Positions 1-9,986 are shown, counted from the stretch's first letter. The stretch is DNA of 64,000 nt from an uncultured Alistipes sp. (GCA_905213895.1 CAJMKE010000010.1:45923-109922), one strand, 5' to 3'. Notes: a model not told the origin generated them from the letters alone. Made by a program: numbers and translations.

Positions 1-1091
1 TCATAGGCGGCGGACAGTTGGGAATGATGATAGCCGAGGCGGCGAAGCGGCTCGGCGCGCAGACCGTCGCGCTCGACGTGTCGGAGGATGCTCCGGCATT
101 CCGCGTCTGCGACGAACATGTCGTCGCGCGGTCGTTCGACGATGCGGAGGCTTTGGAGCGTCTGTGTGCGGCGGCGGATGTCGTTACCTACGAATTCGAG
201 AATATTCCGGCTCAGGTGCTTATGCCGCTGGCGGAGAGATACAATATCAAACAGGGTGTACGCCAACTCCTCGACTCGCAGGACAGACTGGTCGAGAAGC
301 GCAACGCCGAGCGGGGCGGACTGCCTTGCGGTGGCTATATGGCGGTGGACAATGCCGACGACCTGCGCCGCGGCGTGGAGCGTTTCGGCTACCCGTGCGT
401 GCTGAAAAGCCGCAGGCTCGGCTACGACGGACACGGGCAGAAGGTGCTGCGCTCGGACGACGACTTGGCGGCAGCCGGGAAGATGCTCGACGTGCCGATG
501 ATTCTCGAAGAGTTCATAGATTTCGACTACGAGGCGAGCGTAATCATGGTCGCCGACAAGGAGCGTATCGTAACTTTCCCCGTCGGACGCAACATCCACA
601 GCGGCGGCATACTCGATTTGAGCGTCGTTCCCGCTCCGCGGATGACCACCATGGTTCACGAACGGATGATACGTCAGAGCGAGGCTTTCATGCGCCGATG
701 CGGCTACGAGGGAATCCTCGCGATAGAGTATTTCGTGCGCGGCGGTGATGTGATATTCAACGAAATGGCTCCGCGACCGCACAACAGCGGACACTACACT
801 ATCGAGGGCTGCACGACCGACCAGTATACCGAGTTGGTGCGTTACCTGCTCGGCGAACCGCTCCGCGAGCCGCAACTCGTCGCACCGACGGTGATGAAAA
901 ACATCCTCGGTCGCGACCTCGAAGCGGCGCAGGCGATAGCCGCCGAGGGACACGACGGCGTTTACGTTCATATCTACGGCAAGAGCGAGTCGCGTCCGCG
1001 CCGCAAGATGGGACACATAACTATGGTGGGCATGACGCCCGAACGGTTCGATGCCGAGTGGGCGTGCCGTTTTGCAAAAGATGAACAATAA
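1..1091 (+). CDS. purK: N5-carboxyaminoimidazole ribonucleotide synthase PurK (5' end outside window)
   Basis: ATP-grasp enzyme that carboxylates AIR with bicarbonate and ATP to give N5-CAIR, the substrate of PurE, in de novo purine synthesis. The frame is open from the first base: the Rossmann motif IGGGQLGMM is read from position 3, so only a few N-terminal residues are missing and the TTG at 18 is not the true start. Further family signatures are VTYEFENI, the ATP-grasp segment LEEFIDFDYEASVI and the C-terminal EMAPRPHNSGHYTIEGC. About 363 residues are visible, near full length. It stops 22 bp before purL and heads the visible part of the pur operon; purE is probably just upstream (inference). 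Confidence 0.95.
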   Translation, partial: IGGGQLGMMIAEAAKRLGAQTVALDVSEDAPAFRVCDEHVVARSFDDAEALERLCAAADVVTYEFENIPAQVLMPLAERYNIKQGVRQLLDSQDRLVEKRNAERGGLPCGGYMAVDNADDLRRGVERFGYPCVLKSRRLGYDGHGQKVLRSDDDLAAAGKMLDVPMILEEFIDFDYEASVIMVADKERIVTFPVGRNIHSGGILDLSVVPAPRMTTMVHERMIRQSEAFMRRCGYEGILAIEYFVRGGDVIFNEMAPRPHNSGHYTIEGCTTDQYTELVRYLLGEPLREPQLVAPTVMKNILGRDLEAAQAIAAEGHDGVYVHIYGKSESRPRRKMGHITMVGMTPERFDAEWACRFAKDEQ

Positions 1092-1113
1092 CTTCCGAAA
1101 CGAATTGAAATAT

Positions 1114-4100
1114 ATGGAGAACTATCGGATTTTCGTAGAGAAATATGCCGAATTCGGAGTCGAGGCGGAGAGCCTGCGATGCGAACTGAACGAGAACCTC
1201 GGACTGGACATCCGCTCGCTGCGGCTGCTCAACGTCTACGACCTGTTCGGATTTACGCCCGAACTGCTCGAACGCAGCCGCTATTCGGTGTTCGGCGAGG
1301 TGGTAACCGACCGCGTGAGCGACGATTGCCCGCTCGACGGCGTGAAATATCTGGCTGTCGAGTATCTGCCGGGTCAGTTCGACCAGCGCGCGAGTTCGGC
1401 TGTGGACTGCGTGCGGCTGCTCGACCCGTCGGCGGATGTGCGCATACGCAGTTCGCGGCTGCTGATTTTCGACGACGGCGTTAGCGAAAGCGACATCGAA
1501 GCCGTGAAACACTATTATATAAATGCCGTCGAGTCGCGCGAAAAGGATTTGAGCCGGCTCGCCGACAACGAGCAGGCGCAGATGCGTCCCGTTCCGGTGT
1601 TGGAGGGCTTCACCGATATGCGGGAGGAGGATTTCGCCGCCTACTGCAAGTCGAACGGACTGGCGATGAACGCCGACGACCTGCGCGAGGTGGTGAACTA
1701 TTTCCGCGGCGAGAAGCGCAATCCTACGCAGACCGAACTGCGGATTCTCGATACGTATTGGAGCGACCACTGCCGCCACACGACCTTCACGACCGAGATT
1801 ACGGAGATAAAGATAGACGATTCGTTCATGCGCGACGAACTGGAAGCCGCTCTGGCGGAGTTCGGGCAGATGCGCAGCGAACTCGGACGCGGGCATAAGA
1901 GCCTTTGCCTTATGGAGATTGCGACAATCGGCGCGCGCTATCTGCGCAAGTGCGGCAAACTCGACGACTTGGAGCAGAGCGAGGAGAACAACGCTTGCAG
2001 CATATTCGTCGATGTCGATGTGGACGGTCGCACCGAAAAGTGGCTGTTGCAGTTCAAGAACGAGACGCACAACCACCCGACCGAGATAGAGCCGTTCGGC
2101 GGTGCTTCGACCTGCCTCGGCGGCGCGATTCGCGACCCGCTGTCGGGTCGTGCATACGTCTATCAGGCTATGCGCGTTACGGGTGCGGGCGACATATACA
2201 AGGAGGTTTCGCAGACGCTGGCGGGCAAACTGCCGCAGCGCATCATCAGCCGCAAGGCTGCCGCCGGATATTCGAGTTACGGCAACCAGATAGGACTTGC
2301 CACGACGCATGTCCGCGAGGTTTACCACGACGGCTACGTCGCCAAGCGTCTTGAAGTCGGAGCCGTGGTGGGAGCGGTGAAGGCGGAAAACGTGCGCCGC
2401 GAATCGCCGGTGAAAGGCGATGTGGTACTGCTGCTGGGCGGTAGAACGGGTCGCGACGGTATCGGCGGCGCGACGGGTTCGTCGAAGGAACACACGCTCT
2501 CGTCGCTCGAAGAGTGCAGTTCGGAGGTGCAGAAGGGCAATGCGCCGGAGGAGCGCAAACTCTCGCATCTGTTCCGTCGTGCGGACGTAACGCGGCTTAT
2601 CAAGAAATCGAACGATTTCGGTGCGGGCGGCGTGAGCGTCGCTATCGGCGAACTTACCGACGGTCTTGACATATATCTCGACCGCGTGCCGGTGAAATAC
2701 AGCGGTCTGAACTCCACCGAACTCGCTATCAGCGAGTCGCAGGAGCGCATGGCTGTCGTTGTCGAGCGCAAGGATATGGAGCGTTTCATGGAGTTGTGCG
2801 ACGAGGAGAACGTGGAGGCGACCTACGTCGCCGACGTAACCGATACCGCCCGCATGCGGATGTTCTACCGCGGCGAAACGGTAGCCGACCTTTCGCGCGA
2901 GTTCATCGACAGTGCGGGTGCAAAGCACTATACGAAAGTGTGCCTCGGCGCGGTCGAGAACCGCAATCCTTTCCGCCGCCAAATCGAGGGTACGACGCTC
3001 CGTGAAAAAATGGCGGAAAATCTCGCCGACCGCAACGTGGTTTCGCAGCGCGGACTTATCGAGATGTTCGACTCCACTATCGGTGCTTCGACCGTGCTGA
3101 TGCCGTTCGGCGGACGGACGCAGCGTACCGAGACGCAGGTTTCGGTGCAGACGCTGCCGGTTCGCGAGGGACGGACGACGACGGCGAGCGCGATGGCGTT
3201 CGGCTACAATCCGTTTGTCGCTTCGTGGAGCCCTTATCACGGCGCGGAGTATGCCGTGGTCGAGGCGGCTGCCAAGGCGGTGGCTTGCGGAGCGCGCTAC
3301 GAGAAGATGCGGTTCTCGTATCAGGAGTATTTCGAGCGCATGACCGATGACCGCTCGTGGGGCAAGCCTATGGCGGCTCTGTTAGGCGCATTGCACATGC
3401 AGAAGGAGTTGGGTCTGCCGTCAATCGGCGGCAAGGACTCGATGAGCGGCACTTTCCGCGACATCAACGTCCCGCCGATGCTTATGGCATTCGGCGTAAC
3501 GACCGTGGATGCACGGAACGTAATCAGCCCCGAATTCAAGCAGGCGGGCGACAAGATATATCTCATAGAGCATAAGCCCAATGCCAACTTCACCCCCGAC
3601 TGCGGGGCGTTGAAGCACAATTTCGCTCTCGTGAGCGACGCCATTGCAGACGGACGCATCTCGGCGGCGTGGGCTGTCGGATTCGGCGGCGTGGCGGAGG
3701 CTCTCGCGAAGATGTCGTTCGGCAACGAAATCGGAGCGAAGGTCGAGTGCGGCGAGGATATGCTGTTCGACTGGTCTTACGGCTCGATTGTGGTCGAGTG
3801 CAACGGCGAAATCGACGACCCGAATGCGGTGCTGCTCGGCGAAACCGTAGCAGAGGCGGCATTGACGGTGAACGGCGAACGTTTCGGACTGGACGAACTC
3901 TACAAGGCGAACACCGAACGTTTCGAGAAGATATACCCTGCCCGCGGCAAGTCGGGCGGAGCGGTTCGCTGCGGCGATTGCACCCGCAAGGCTGCGGAGT
4001 ACGCGGGCGAAGCGGCGGACGAGGTGAAAGTCTACCTGCCGGTATTCCCGGGAACGAACTGCGACTACGATACTGCCCGTGCGTTCGAACGTGCCGGCGC

Positions 4101-4821
4101 GACGACCCGAATCGGCGTGTTCCGCAACCTGACGGGCGAGGCGATTTCGGAGTCTATCGAACGTATGTGCCGCGAAATCGACGCATGCCATATTCTGGTT
4201 CTCAGCGGCGGTTTCTCGCTCGGCGACGAGCCGGACGGCAGCGGCAAGTTCATCGCGAGCGTACTCAATAACGCCGATGTCGCCAAGTCGGTTCACGCGC
4301 TTATCGACCGCGGCGGACTGATTCTGGGTATCTGCAACGGATTTCAGGCTCTCGTCAAGTCGGGTCTGCTCCCTTACGGACGTCTGGGCATGGTCGGCAA
4401 ACAGTCGCCGACGCTGTTCCACAACGATATACACCGTCATATCTCGCAAATCGTTACGACCCGTGTCGGCACGACCGCTTCGCCGTGGCTGTCGTCGTTC
4501 GAGGTCGGCGAATACCACTCAATCGCCGTCAGTCACGGCGAGGGCAAGTTCGTCGTCAGCGAGCCGATGGCGGAGGACCTCTTCGCCAACGGTCAGGTGG
4601 CGTTCCAGTATGCCGATGCGCAGGGCAATCCGACTACGGACGCTCCGTTCAACCCGAACGGCTCGTACTACGGCATCGAGGGCATCATCAGCCGCGACGG
4701 ACGTATTCTCGGCAAGATGGGACATACCGAGCGTTTCGACGAGGGGCTGATGAAGAATATCCACGGTAACAAGCGGCAGTCGATATTCGACAATGCGGTG
4801 CGCTATTTCCGCAAAAAATAA
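1114..4821 (+). CDS. purL: Phosphoribosylformylglycinamidine synthase PurL, single-chain, clostridial-type clade
   Basis: Converts FGAR, glutamine and ATP to FGAM. About 1235 residues. The N-terminus (YRIFVEKYAEFGVEAESL, then RLLNVYDLFGF) resembles the large PurL clade usually described from Clostridia (TIGR01857) rather than the E. coli form; this is from memory of the family. Central AIRS-like domains carry ETHNHPTEIEPFGGAST and GGKDSMSGTF. The C-terminal glutamine amidotransferase domain begins near residue 972 (VYLPVFPGTNCDYD) and has the nucleophile in GICNGFQ (Cys1074). The ATG at 1114 is preferred because it opens the conserved N-terminus; in-frame starts at 1051 and 1081 overlap purK. 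No separate purS or purQ is needed. Confidence 0.95.
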   Translation: MENYRIFVEKYAEFGVEAESLRCELNENLGLDIRSLRLLNVYDLFGFTPELLERSRYSVFGEVVTDRVSDDCPLDGVKYLAVEYLPGQFDQRASSAVDCVRLLDPSADVRIRSSRLLIFDDGVSESDIEAVKHYYINAVESREKDLSRLADNEQAQMRPVPVLEGFTDMREEDFAAYCKSNGLAMNADDLREVVNYFRGEKRNPTQTELRILDTYWSDHCRHTTFTTEITEIKIDDSFMRDELEAALAEFGQMRSELGRGHKSLCLMEIATIGARYLRKCGKLDDLEQSEENNACSIFVDVDVDGRTEKWLLQFKNETHNHPTEIEPFGGASTCLGGAIRDPLSGRAYVYQAMRVTGAGDIYKEVSQTLAGKLPQRIISRKAAAGYSSYGNQIGLATTHVREVYHDGYVAKRLEVGAVVGAVKAENVRRESPVKGDVVLLLGGRTGRDGIGGATGSSKEHTLSSLEECSSEVQKGNAPEERKLSHLFRRADVTRLIKKSNDFGAGGVSVAIGELTDGLDIYLDRVPVKYSGLNSTELAISESQERMAVVVERKDMERFMELCDEENVEATYVADVTDTARMRMFYRGETVADLSREFIDSAGAKHYTKVCLGAVENRNPFRRQIEGTTLREKMAENLADRNVVSQRGLIEMFDSTIGASTVLMPFGGRTQRTETQVSVQTLPVREGRTTTASAMAFGYNPFVASWSPYHGAEYAVVEAAAKAVACGARYEKMRFSYQEYFERMTDDRSWGKPMAALLGALHMQKELGLPSIGGKDSMSGTFRDINVPPMLMAFGVTTVDARNVISPEFKQAGDKIYLIEHKPNANFTPDCGALKHNFALVSDAIADGRISAAWAVGFGGVAEALAKMSFGNEIGAKVECGEDMLFDWSYGSIVVECNGEIDDPNAVLLGETVAEAALTVNGERFGLDELYKANTERFEKIYPARGKSGGAVRCGDCTRKAAEYAGEAADEVKVYLPVFPGTNCDYDTARAFERAGATTRIGVFRNLTGEAISESIERMCREIDACHILVLSGGFSLGDEPDGSGKFIASVLNNADVAKSVHALIDRGGLILGICNGFQALVKSGLLPYGRLGMVGKQSPTLFHNDIHRHISQIVTTRVGTTASPWLSSFEVGEYHSIAVSHGEGKFVVSEPMAEDLFANGQVAFQYADAQGNPTTDAPFNPNGSYYGIEGIISRDGRILGKMGHTERFDEGLMKNIHGNKRQSIFDNAVRYFRKK

Positions 4822-4863
4822 AAAAGACAAAGATTCAATAAAACCATAAAAGTTCACAAAACT

Positions 4864-5592
4864 ATGAAACAGTTGGAGATGCTCTACGAGGGCAAGGCTA
4901 AACAGGTTTACGCTACGGACGATCCGGACAAAATCATTATCCATTACAAGGATGCCGCTACGGCGTACAACAACATCAAGAAGGCGACCATCGCCAACAA
5001 GGGTGTGCTGAACAACAAGATTTCGACCATCATCTTCGAGTATCTGCACAAGGCGGGCATCGAGACCCACTATATCGAAACCATCAACGACCGCGACCAG
5101 ATTTGCCGCAAGGTGTCGATTATTCCGCTCGAAGTTATTGTGCGCAACTATATCGCAGGCTCGATGGCGAAACGTCTCGGACTCGAAGAGGGCATCAAGC
5201 CGAGCAACGTGATTTTCGATATCTGCTACAAGGCTGACGAACTCGGCGACCCGCTTATCAACGACCACCACGCAGTGGCTCTCGGAGTCGTTACCTACGA
5301 GGAACTCGACTATATATATAAGGTTACGGGTAAGTTGAACGAGATTCTTATCGACATGTTCAAGAAGATGGACATCAACCTTATCGACTTCAAAATCGAG
5401 TTCGGTCGCACGTCCGACGGCAAAATCGTTCTGGCTGACGAAATCAGCCCCGATACCTGCCGTCTGTGGGATGTCAAGACCAACGAGAAACTGGACAAGG
5501 ACCGTTTCCGCCGCGACCTCGGTCATGTGATAGAGGCTTACGAGGAGATTTACGCCCGTCTTTCGGCTTTGAAAGCCAAGGGGGAATGTTAA
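4864..5592 (+). CDS. purC: SAICAR synthetase PurC
   Basis: Phosphoribosylaminoimidazole-succinocarboxamide synthase, joining CAIR and aspartate with ATP. 242 residues, normal for the bacterial single-domain enzyme. The start LEMLYEGKAKQVYATDDPD, the motif VRNYIAGSMAKRLG (the family's VVRNxxAGS segment) and LADEISPDTCRLWD are diagnostic. It lies 42 bp after purL in the same operon. The downstream spacer carries a palindromic dispersed repeat before purF. Confidence 0.96.
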   Translation: MKQLEMLYEGKAKQVYATDDPDKIIIHYKDAATAYNNIKKATIANKGVLNNKISTIIFEYLHKAGIETHYIETINDRDQICRKVSIIPLEVIVRNYIAGSMAKRLGLEEGIKPSNVIFDICYKADELGDPLINDHHAVALGVVTYEELDYIYKVTGKLNEILIDMFKKMDINLIDFKIEFGRTSDGKIVLADEISPDTCRLWDVKTNEKLDKDRFRRDLGHVIEAYEEIYARLSALKAKGEC

Positions 5593-5616
5593 TTTTTTCT
5601 CGACGCAGCCCGATAC

Positions 5617-5683
5617 GTCATGTTGAGCGTAGCGAAACATCTGTTTCAGATTCTTCGCTCCACGGAGTTTCGCTCAGAATGAC
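5617..5683. repeat. Dispersed palindromic GTCAT...ATGAC element, copy 1
   Basis: An intergenic element of about 67 bp that starts with GTCATGTTGAGCGTAGCGAA and ends with CGCTCAGAATGAC, so its ends are near-perfect inverted repeats; the interior contains CTGTTTCAGATTCTTCGCT. Two relatives occur at 7198-7272 and 25292-25358. It carries no ORF or transposase, so it resembles a REP/MITE-like passenger sequence rather than an insertion sequence. Confidence 0.75.
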
Positions 5684-5774
5684 GAATACGTTTTCGGCTT
5701 GACGAAAGGGTTGCAGATGATAAAGACACGGCAGGCACTGAACCGCCGCCGTGCCGCAAAATTCATTAGAACCG

Positions 5775-7187
5775 ATGATGGAAGAACATATTTTCGACGA
5801 ACTGCACGAGGAGTGCGGTGTTTTCGGAGTATACGGCGTGCATGATGCTTCGTCGATAATCTACTACGGTCTGCATTCGTTGCAGCACCGCGGACAGGAG
5901 GGATGCGGCATCGTCTGCGTGGACGACGAGGGCGCATTGTGCCGCCAGCGCGGTCAGGGACTGGTGAGCGAGGTTTTCGACGAGGGCAAACTCGCATCGC
6001 TCCGAGGCAGCATGGGCATAGGACACGTCCGCTACTCGACTACGGGCGGCGGCGGTCTGGACAACGTGCAGCCGTTCTTTTTCCGCCACAAGTCTGGCGA
6101 TTTCGCTCTGGCGCACAACGGCAATCTCGTCAATTCGCGGCAACTCGCCGACTATCTCGAAAGCCGCGGCAGTCTGTTCCATTCGACGTCGGACAGCGAA
6201 CTGCTCGCCCACCTTATCAAGAAAGACGGCAACCAGCCGCGTATAACGGCCATCATAGACGCGTTGAACATGCTCGAAGGCGCGTTCGCATTCCTGATAA
6301 TGACCAAGAACCGCATATATGCCTGCCGCGACAAATACGGTCTGCGTCCGCTGTCGCTCGGTCGGCTCGGCGACGGCTACGTCATCAGCAGCGAGACATG
6401 CGCGTTCGACGTCATCGGAGCGACGTTCCTCCGCGACATCGAACCGGGCGAAATCGTTACGATAGACGCCAAGGGACTGCGCAGCAACTACTATTCGCAG
6501 TATCAGCGTCGCAAGATGTGCGCCATGGAGTATATCTATTTCGCGCGTCCCGACAGCGACATCGAGGGTTGCAACGTCCATGCTTTCCGCAAGGAGTCGG
6601 GTCGTCTGCTCTACCGCGAGTCGCCTGCCGAAGCGGATATAGTCATCGGCGTTCCCGATTCGAGTTTGAGTGCAGCGATGGGTTACAGCGAGGAGAGCGG
6701 CATCCCTTACGAAATGGGGCTTATCAAGAACAAATATGTCGGTCGCACCTTTATCCAGCCGTCGCAGGCTCTGCGCGAGAAGGGCGTGAAGATGAAACTC
6801 TCCGCCGTGCGCAGTATCGTGAGCGGCAAACGGGTGGTGCTTATCGACGACTCGATAGTCCGCGGCACTACGTCGCGCCGCATCGTCGAACTGCTCCGCG
6901 AAGCGGGTGCCACGGAGGTTCACGTGCGTATCGCCAGTCCGGCTATCACGCATCCTTGCTTCTACGGCGTCGATATTTCGACCTACGACGAACTGATGTG
7001 CGCCCACCGCGATACCGGCGAGGTCTGCCGCCTTATCGGTGCCGATTCGCTCGCGTTCCTGTCGAAACAGGCGACATTGGAGGCTGCCCGCGGGCGCAGC
7101 GAACTGTGTTTCGCATGTTTCACGGGCGAGTATCCGACGGGGCTGTACCAGTCCATCGAGGAGGCGAACAAGGACGGGAAATTCTGA
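5775..7187 (+). CDS. purF: Amidophosphoribosyltransferase PurF (Bacillus-type, [4Fe-4S], with propeptide)
   Basis: Commits PRPP to purine synthesis by transferring glutamine amide nitrogen to give phosphoribosylamine. 470 residues from the ATG at 5775; a GTG at 5751 is also in frame. Cys14 in EECGVFG would become the N-terminal nucleophile after removal of a short propeptide, as in the B. subtilis enzyme. Cys249 (KMCAMEY), Cys395, and Cys445/Cys448 in ELCFACFTGEYP fit the four ligands of the Bacillus-type iron-sulfur cluster. The PRPP loop VLIDDSIVRGTTS spans residues 355-367. It is flanked on both sides by GTCAT palindromic elements. Confidence 0.96.
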   Translation: MMEEHIFDELHEECGVFGVYGVHDASSIIYYGLHSLQHRGQEGCGIVCVDDEGALCRQRGQGLVSEVFDEGKLASLRGSMGIGHVRYSTTGGGGLDNVQPFFFRHKSGDFALAHNGNLVNSRQLADYLESRGSLFHSTSDSELLAHLIKKDGNQPRITAIIDALNMLEGAFAFLIMTKNRIYACRDKYGLRPLSLGRLGDGYVISSETCAFDVIGATFLRDIEPGEIVTIDAKGLRSNYYSQYQRRKMCAMEYIYFARPDSDIEGCNVHAFRKESGRLLYRESPAEADIVIGVPDSSLSAAMGYSEESGIPYEMGLIKNKYVGRTFIQPSQALREKGVKMKLSAVRSIVSGKRVVLIDDSIVRGTTSRRIVELLREAGATEVHVRIASPAITHPCFYGVDISTYDELMCAHRDTGEVCRLIGADSLAFLSKQATLEAARGRSELCFACFTGEYPTGLYQSIEEANKDGKF

Positions 7188-7197
7188 TGTGATTGTC

Positions 7198-7272
7198 GTC
7201 ATTCTGAGCGTAGCGAAGAATCCGAATAATACGAGTTCGATGAAACAGATCCTTCGTTTCACTCAGGATGAC
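7198..7272. repeat. Dispersed palindromic GTCAT...ATGAC element, copy 2
   Basis: Starts with GTCATTCTGAGCGTAGCGAA ten bases after the purF stop codon and ends with CACTCAGGATGAC. Ends are inverted repeats of each other as in copy 1, with a different central loop. It lies inside the pur operon, between purF and purM, so it is probably transcribed and could fold as a long hairpin. Confidence 0.75.
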
Positions 7273-7349
7273 GGATTAACGATAAAATGTAGAGAGCATA
7301 GACGTTTTGATTTTAATTCTGAAATATCAAATAAAAACATACTTGACAA

Positions 7350-8375
7350 ATGGCTGAAAGTTATGAAAAGGCGGGCGTGAACCTCGAAGCGGGTTACGAA
7401 GTGGTTCGCCGTATCAAGTCCCACGTGGCGTCTACCGCCCGTGCGGGTGTAATGGGAAATATCGGGGCGTTCGGCGGAATGTTCGACCTCGCGTCGCTCG
7501 GCGTGAAGGAGCCGGTGCTCGTGAGCGGAACCGACGGTGTCGGCACGAAACTGAAACTGGCGTTCGCGATGGACAAGCACGACACTATCGGTATCGATGC
7601 CGTGGCGATGTGCGTGAACGACGTGTTGGCGCAGGGTGCAGAACCGCTGTTCTTCCTCGATTATGTGGCTGTCGGACACAACGAACCGGCGAAAATCGAA
7701 GCGATAGTAGCCGGTGTAGCCGAGGGTTGCCGTCAGGCGGGCTGCGCGCTTATCGGCGGTGAGACGGCGGAGATGCCGGGCATGTATGCCGAGGGCGAGT
7801 ACGACATCGCGGGATTCACATGCGGCGTCGTCGAACGGTCGAAACTCATCGACGGCTCGAAAGTCAAGGTCGGCGACGCGCTGGTCGGCATCGCGTCGAG
7901 CGGAGTTCATTCCAACGGTTTCAGCCTCGTCCGCAAGATTCTGGCTGACAACGCGCTCGACCTCGACAAGCGGTACGACGAACTCGGCGGTCGCACGCTG
8001 GGCGAAGCGTTGCTCGCTCCGACCAGAATCTATGTGAAGCAGGTATTGGAGGTTGTGCGCAACTGCGATGTTCACGGTATCAGCCATATCACCGGCGGCG
8101 GATTCGACGAGAACATTCCTCGCATACTGCACGAGGGACAGGGTCTCGAAATCGAAGAGGGTTCGTGGGAGATTCTGCCGCTGTTCCGTCTGTTGGAGCA
8201 GTGGGGCGGCATTCCGCACCGCGAGATGTTCAACATCTTCAACATGGGTATAGGCATGGTGATAGCCCTCGATGCGGGCGAAGCGCAGAAAGCGATGGAC
8301 ATTCTCGCTGCGGCGGGCGAAAAGGCTTCGGTAATCGGTCGCGTAACCGGCAGCGAAGGAGTGGTGATAGGATAA
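7350..8375 (+). CDS. purM: AIR synthetase PurM
   Basis: Phosphoribosylformylglycinamidine cyclo-ligase: ATP-dependent ring closure of FGAM to AIR. 341 residues, the usual length. The signatures GTDGVGTKLKLAF (ATP binding), DAVAMCVNDVLAQGAEPLFFLDY and LIGGETAEMPGMY near the middle, and HITGGGFDENIPR near the C-terminus, are all present. It follows purF after a spacer with a palindromic repeat and precedes purH after a 9-bp-pitch repeat array. Confidence 0.97.
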   Translation: MAESYEKAGVNLEAGYEVVRRIKSHVASTARAGVMGNIGAFGGMFDLASLGVKEPVLVSGTDGVGTKLKLAFAMDKHDTIGIDAVAMCVNDVLAQGAEPLFFLDYVAVGHNEPAKIEAIVAGVAEGCRQAGCALIGGETAEMPGMYAEGEYDIAGFTCGVVERSKLIDGSKVKVGDALVGIASSGVHSNGFSLVRKILADNALDLDKRYDELGGRTLGEALLAPTRIYVKQVLEVVRNCDVHGISHITGGGFDENIPRILHEGQGLEIEEGSWEILPLFRLLEQWGGIPHREMFNIFNMGIGMVIALDAGEAQKAMDILAAAGEKASVIGRVTGSEGVVIG

Positions 8376-8382
8376 TTTTTCT

Positions 8383-8418
8383 TTAAGGTCGTTAAGGACT
8401 TTAAAGACTTTAAGGGAT
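8383..8418. repeat. TTAANGWCN array, 4 units (purM-purH spacer)
   Basis: TTAA words fall exactly nine bases apart at 8383, 8392, 8401 and 8410, separated by five-base blocks of the form NGWCN. The array lies within the pur operon between purM and purH. Confidence 0.85.
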
Positions 8419-8439
8419 TTTAATAAAAGAAGAAACTAT

Positions 8440-9969
8440 ATGAGAGCATTGGTAAGTGTCAGCGACAAGAGCGGACTCGTAGAGTTCGTCACGGGATTGC
8501 AGTCGCTGGGTTGGGAGATAATCGCTACGGGCGGAACGCAGCGTCTGCTCGAACAAAGCGGTGTAAAGACGATAGGTATCAGCGAGGTTACGGGATTTCC
8601 CGAAATCTGCGACGGTCGCGTGAAGACGCTGCACCCGAAAGTACACGGGGCGTTGCTGGCGCGCCGCGACGACGAGAGCCATTTGCAGGCGTTGCGCGAA
8701 AACGGAATAGGATTCATCGACATGGTCTGCGTGAACCTCTATCCGTTCCGCGAGACCATCGCCAAGGAGGGCGTTACGATGGCTGATGCCATCGAGAATA
8801 TCGACATCGGCGGTCCGTCGATGCTGCGCAGCGCGGCGAAAAACTATCGCGACGTTACGGTCGTTTGCGACCCGTCGGACTACGGTCGCGTACTCGCCGA
8901 GATTCGCGACAACGGCAACACTCTGCCCGAAACCCGTCTGATGCTCTCCGCCAAGGCGTATACGCATACCGCCGAGTACGACTCGTGCATCGCGACGTTC
9001 ATGCGCGACAAGGCGGGTCTGCCGGAGAAACTGTTCCTCGAATTCGATTTGGCGCAGAGCCTGCGCTACGGCGAGAATCCGCACCAGTCCGCCAAATTCT
9101 ATCGCGAGGGCAAGCCGTCGCCGTTCTCGCTCGCATTCGCCGAGCAGTTGGGCGGCAAGGAGTTGTCGTACAACAATATTCAGGACGCCAATGCGGCGTT
9201 GAACATCGTCCGCGAGTTCGACGAGCCGTTCTGCGTCGGTCTGAAACATATGAACCCTTGCGGCGCAGCCGTCGGAAAGGACATCCGGGAGGCGTGGACG
9301 CGTGCCTACGAGGCCGACAAGGTGAGCATCTACGGAGGTATCGTGGCGGTGAACCGCGAACTTACGGGCGAGGTCGCCGAGATGATGAAGCCTATATTCC
9401 TCGAAATCGTCATCGCGCCGTCGTTCTCGGCGGAGGCGTTGGAGGTCTTCGCATCGAAGAAGAACCTGCGTCTGCTCAAAGTCGATATGACGCGCACCGA
9501 TGCAGTGCCTGACCAGTATGTCAGCGTGAACGGCGGTCTGCTCGTCCAGCAACTCGATACGAAGACGGCGCATGTCGAGGAGTCGATGTGCGTAACGAAA
9601 GTCCGTCCTACGGCGGCTCAACTCGCCGACATGGAGTTCGGCTGGCGCATCGTGAAACACGTCAAATCCAACGCTATCGCAGTCGTTCGCGACGGACATA
9701 CGATAGGTGTCGGCGCAGGTCAGATGAACCGCGTCGGTTCTGCCGAAATCGCGTTGCGCGAAGCGCAGGCGCAGGGCTTCACCGAGGGTCTGGTGCTTGC
9801 TTCGGACGGATTCCTGCCGTTCGACGATACTGTCGCTCTGGCGGCGAAGTACGGCGTTGCGGCTATCGTTCAGCCGGGCGGAAGCATCCGCGACAACGAT
9901 GCTATTGCCAAGGCAGACGAATTGGGCATAACGATGTTGTTCACCGGAATGCGCCACTTCAAACACTGA
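8440..9969 (+). CDS. purH: Bifunctional AICAR transformylase / IMP cyclohydrolase PurH
   Basis: Last two steps to IMP. 509 residues. The N-terminal MGS-like cyclohydrolase domain has SVSDKSGLVEF, ATGGTQRLLEQSG and GRVKTLHPKVHG; the C-terminal transformylase domain has QSLRYGENPHQSAKFY, LKHMNPCGAAVG and the ending TMLFTGMRHFKH. The transformylase uses 10-formyl-THF, which folD in this operon can supply. A long inverted repeat follows the stop codon. Confidence 0.97.
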   Translation: MRALVSVSDKSGLVEFVTGLQSLGWEIIATGGTQRLLEQSGVKTIGISEVTGFPEICDGRVKTLHPKVHGALLARRDDESHLQALRENGIGFIDMVCVNLYPFRETIAKEGVTMADAIENIDIGGPSMLRSAAKNYRDVTVVCDPSDYGRVLAEIRDNGNTLPETRLMLSAKAYTHTAEYDSCIATFMRDKAGLPEKLFLEFDLAQSLRYGENPHQSAKFYREGKPSPFSLAFAEQLGGKELSYNNIQDANAALNIVREFDEPFCVGLKHMNPCGAAVGKDIREAWTRAYEADKVSIYGGIVAVNRELTGEVAEMMKPIFLEIVIAPSFSAEALEVFASKKNLRLLKVDMTRTDAVPDQYVSVNGGLLVQQLDTKTAHVEESMCVTKVRPTAAQLADMEFGWRIVKHVKSNAIAVVRDGHTIGVGAGQMNRVGSAEIALREAQAQGFTEGLVLASDGFLPFDDTVALAAKYGVAAIVQPGGSIRDNDAIAKADELGITMLFTGMRHFKH

Positions 9970-9986
9970 TTTCGGATTCTTTCGGT

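Noticed and set aside
1021..3240. Long open frame antisense to purL (739 codons)
   Set aside because: It is opposite a gene with clear family motifs; GC-rich codon bias leaves the antisense frame free of stops. Its product is Arg/His-rich with no recognisable domain.
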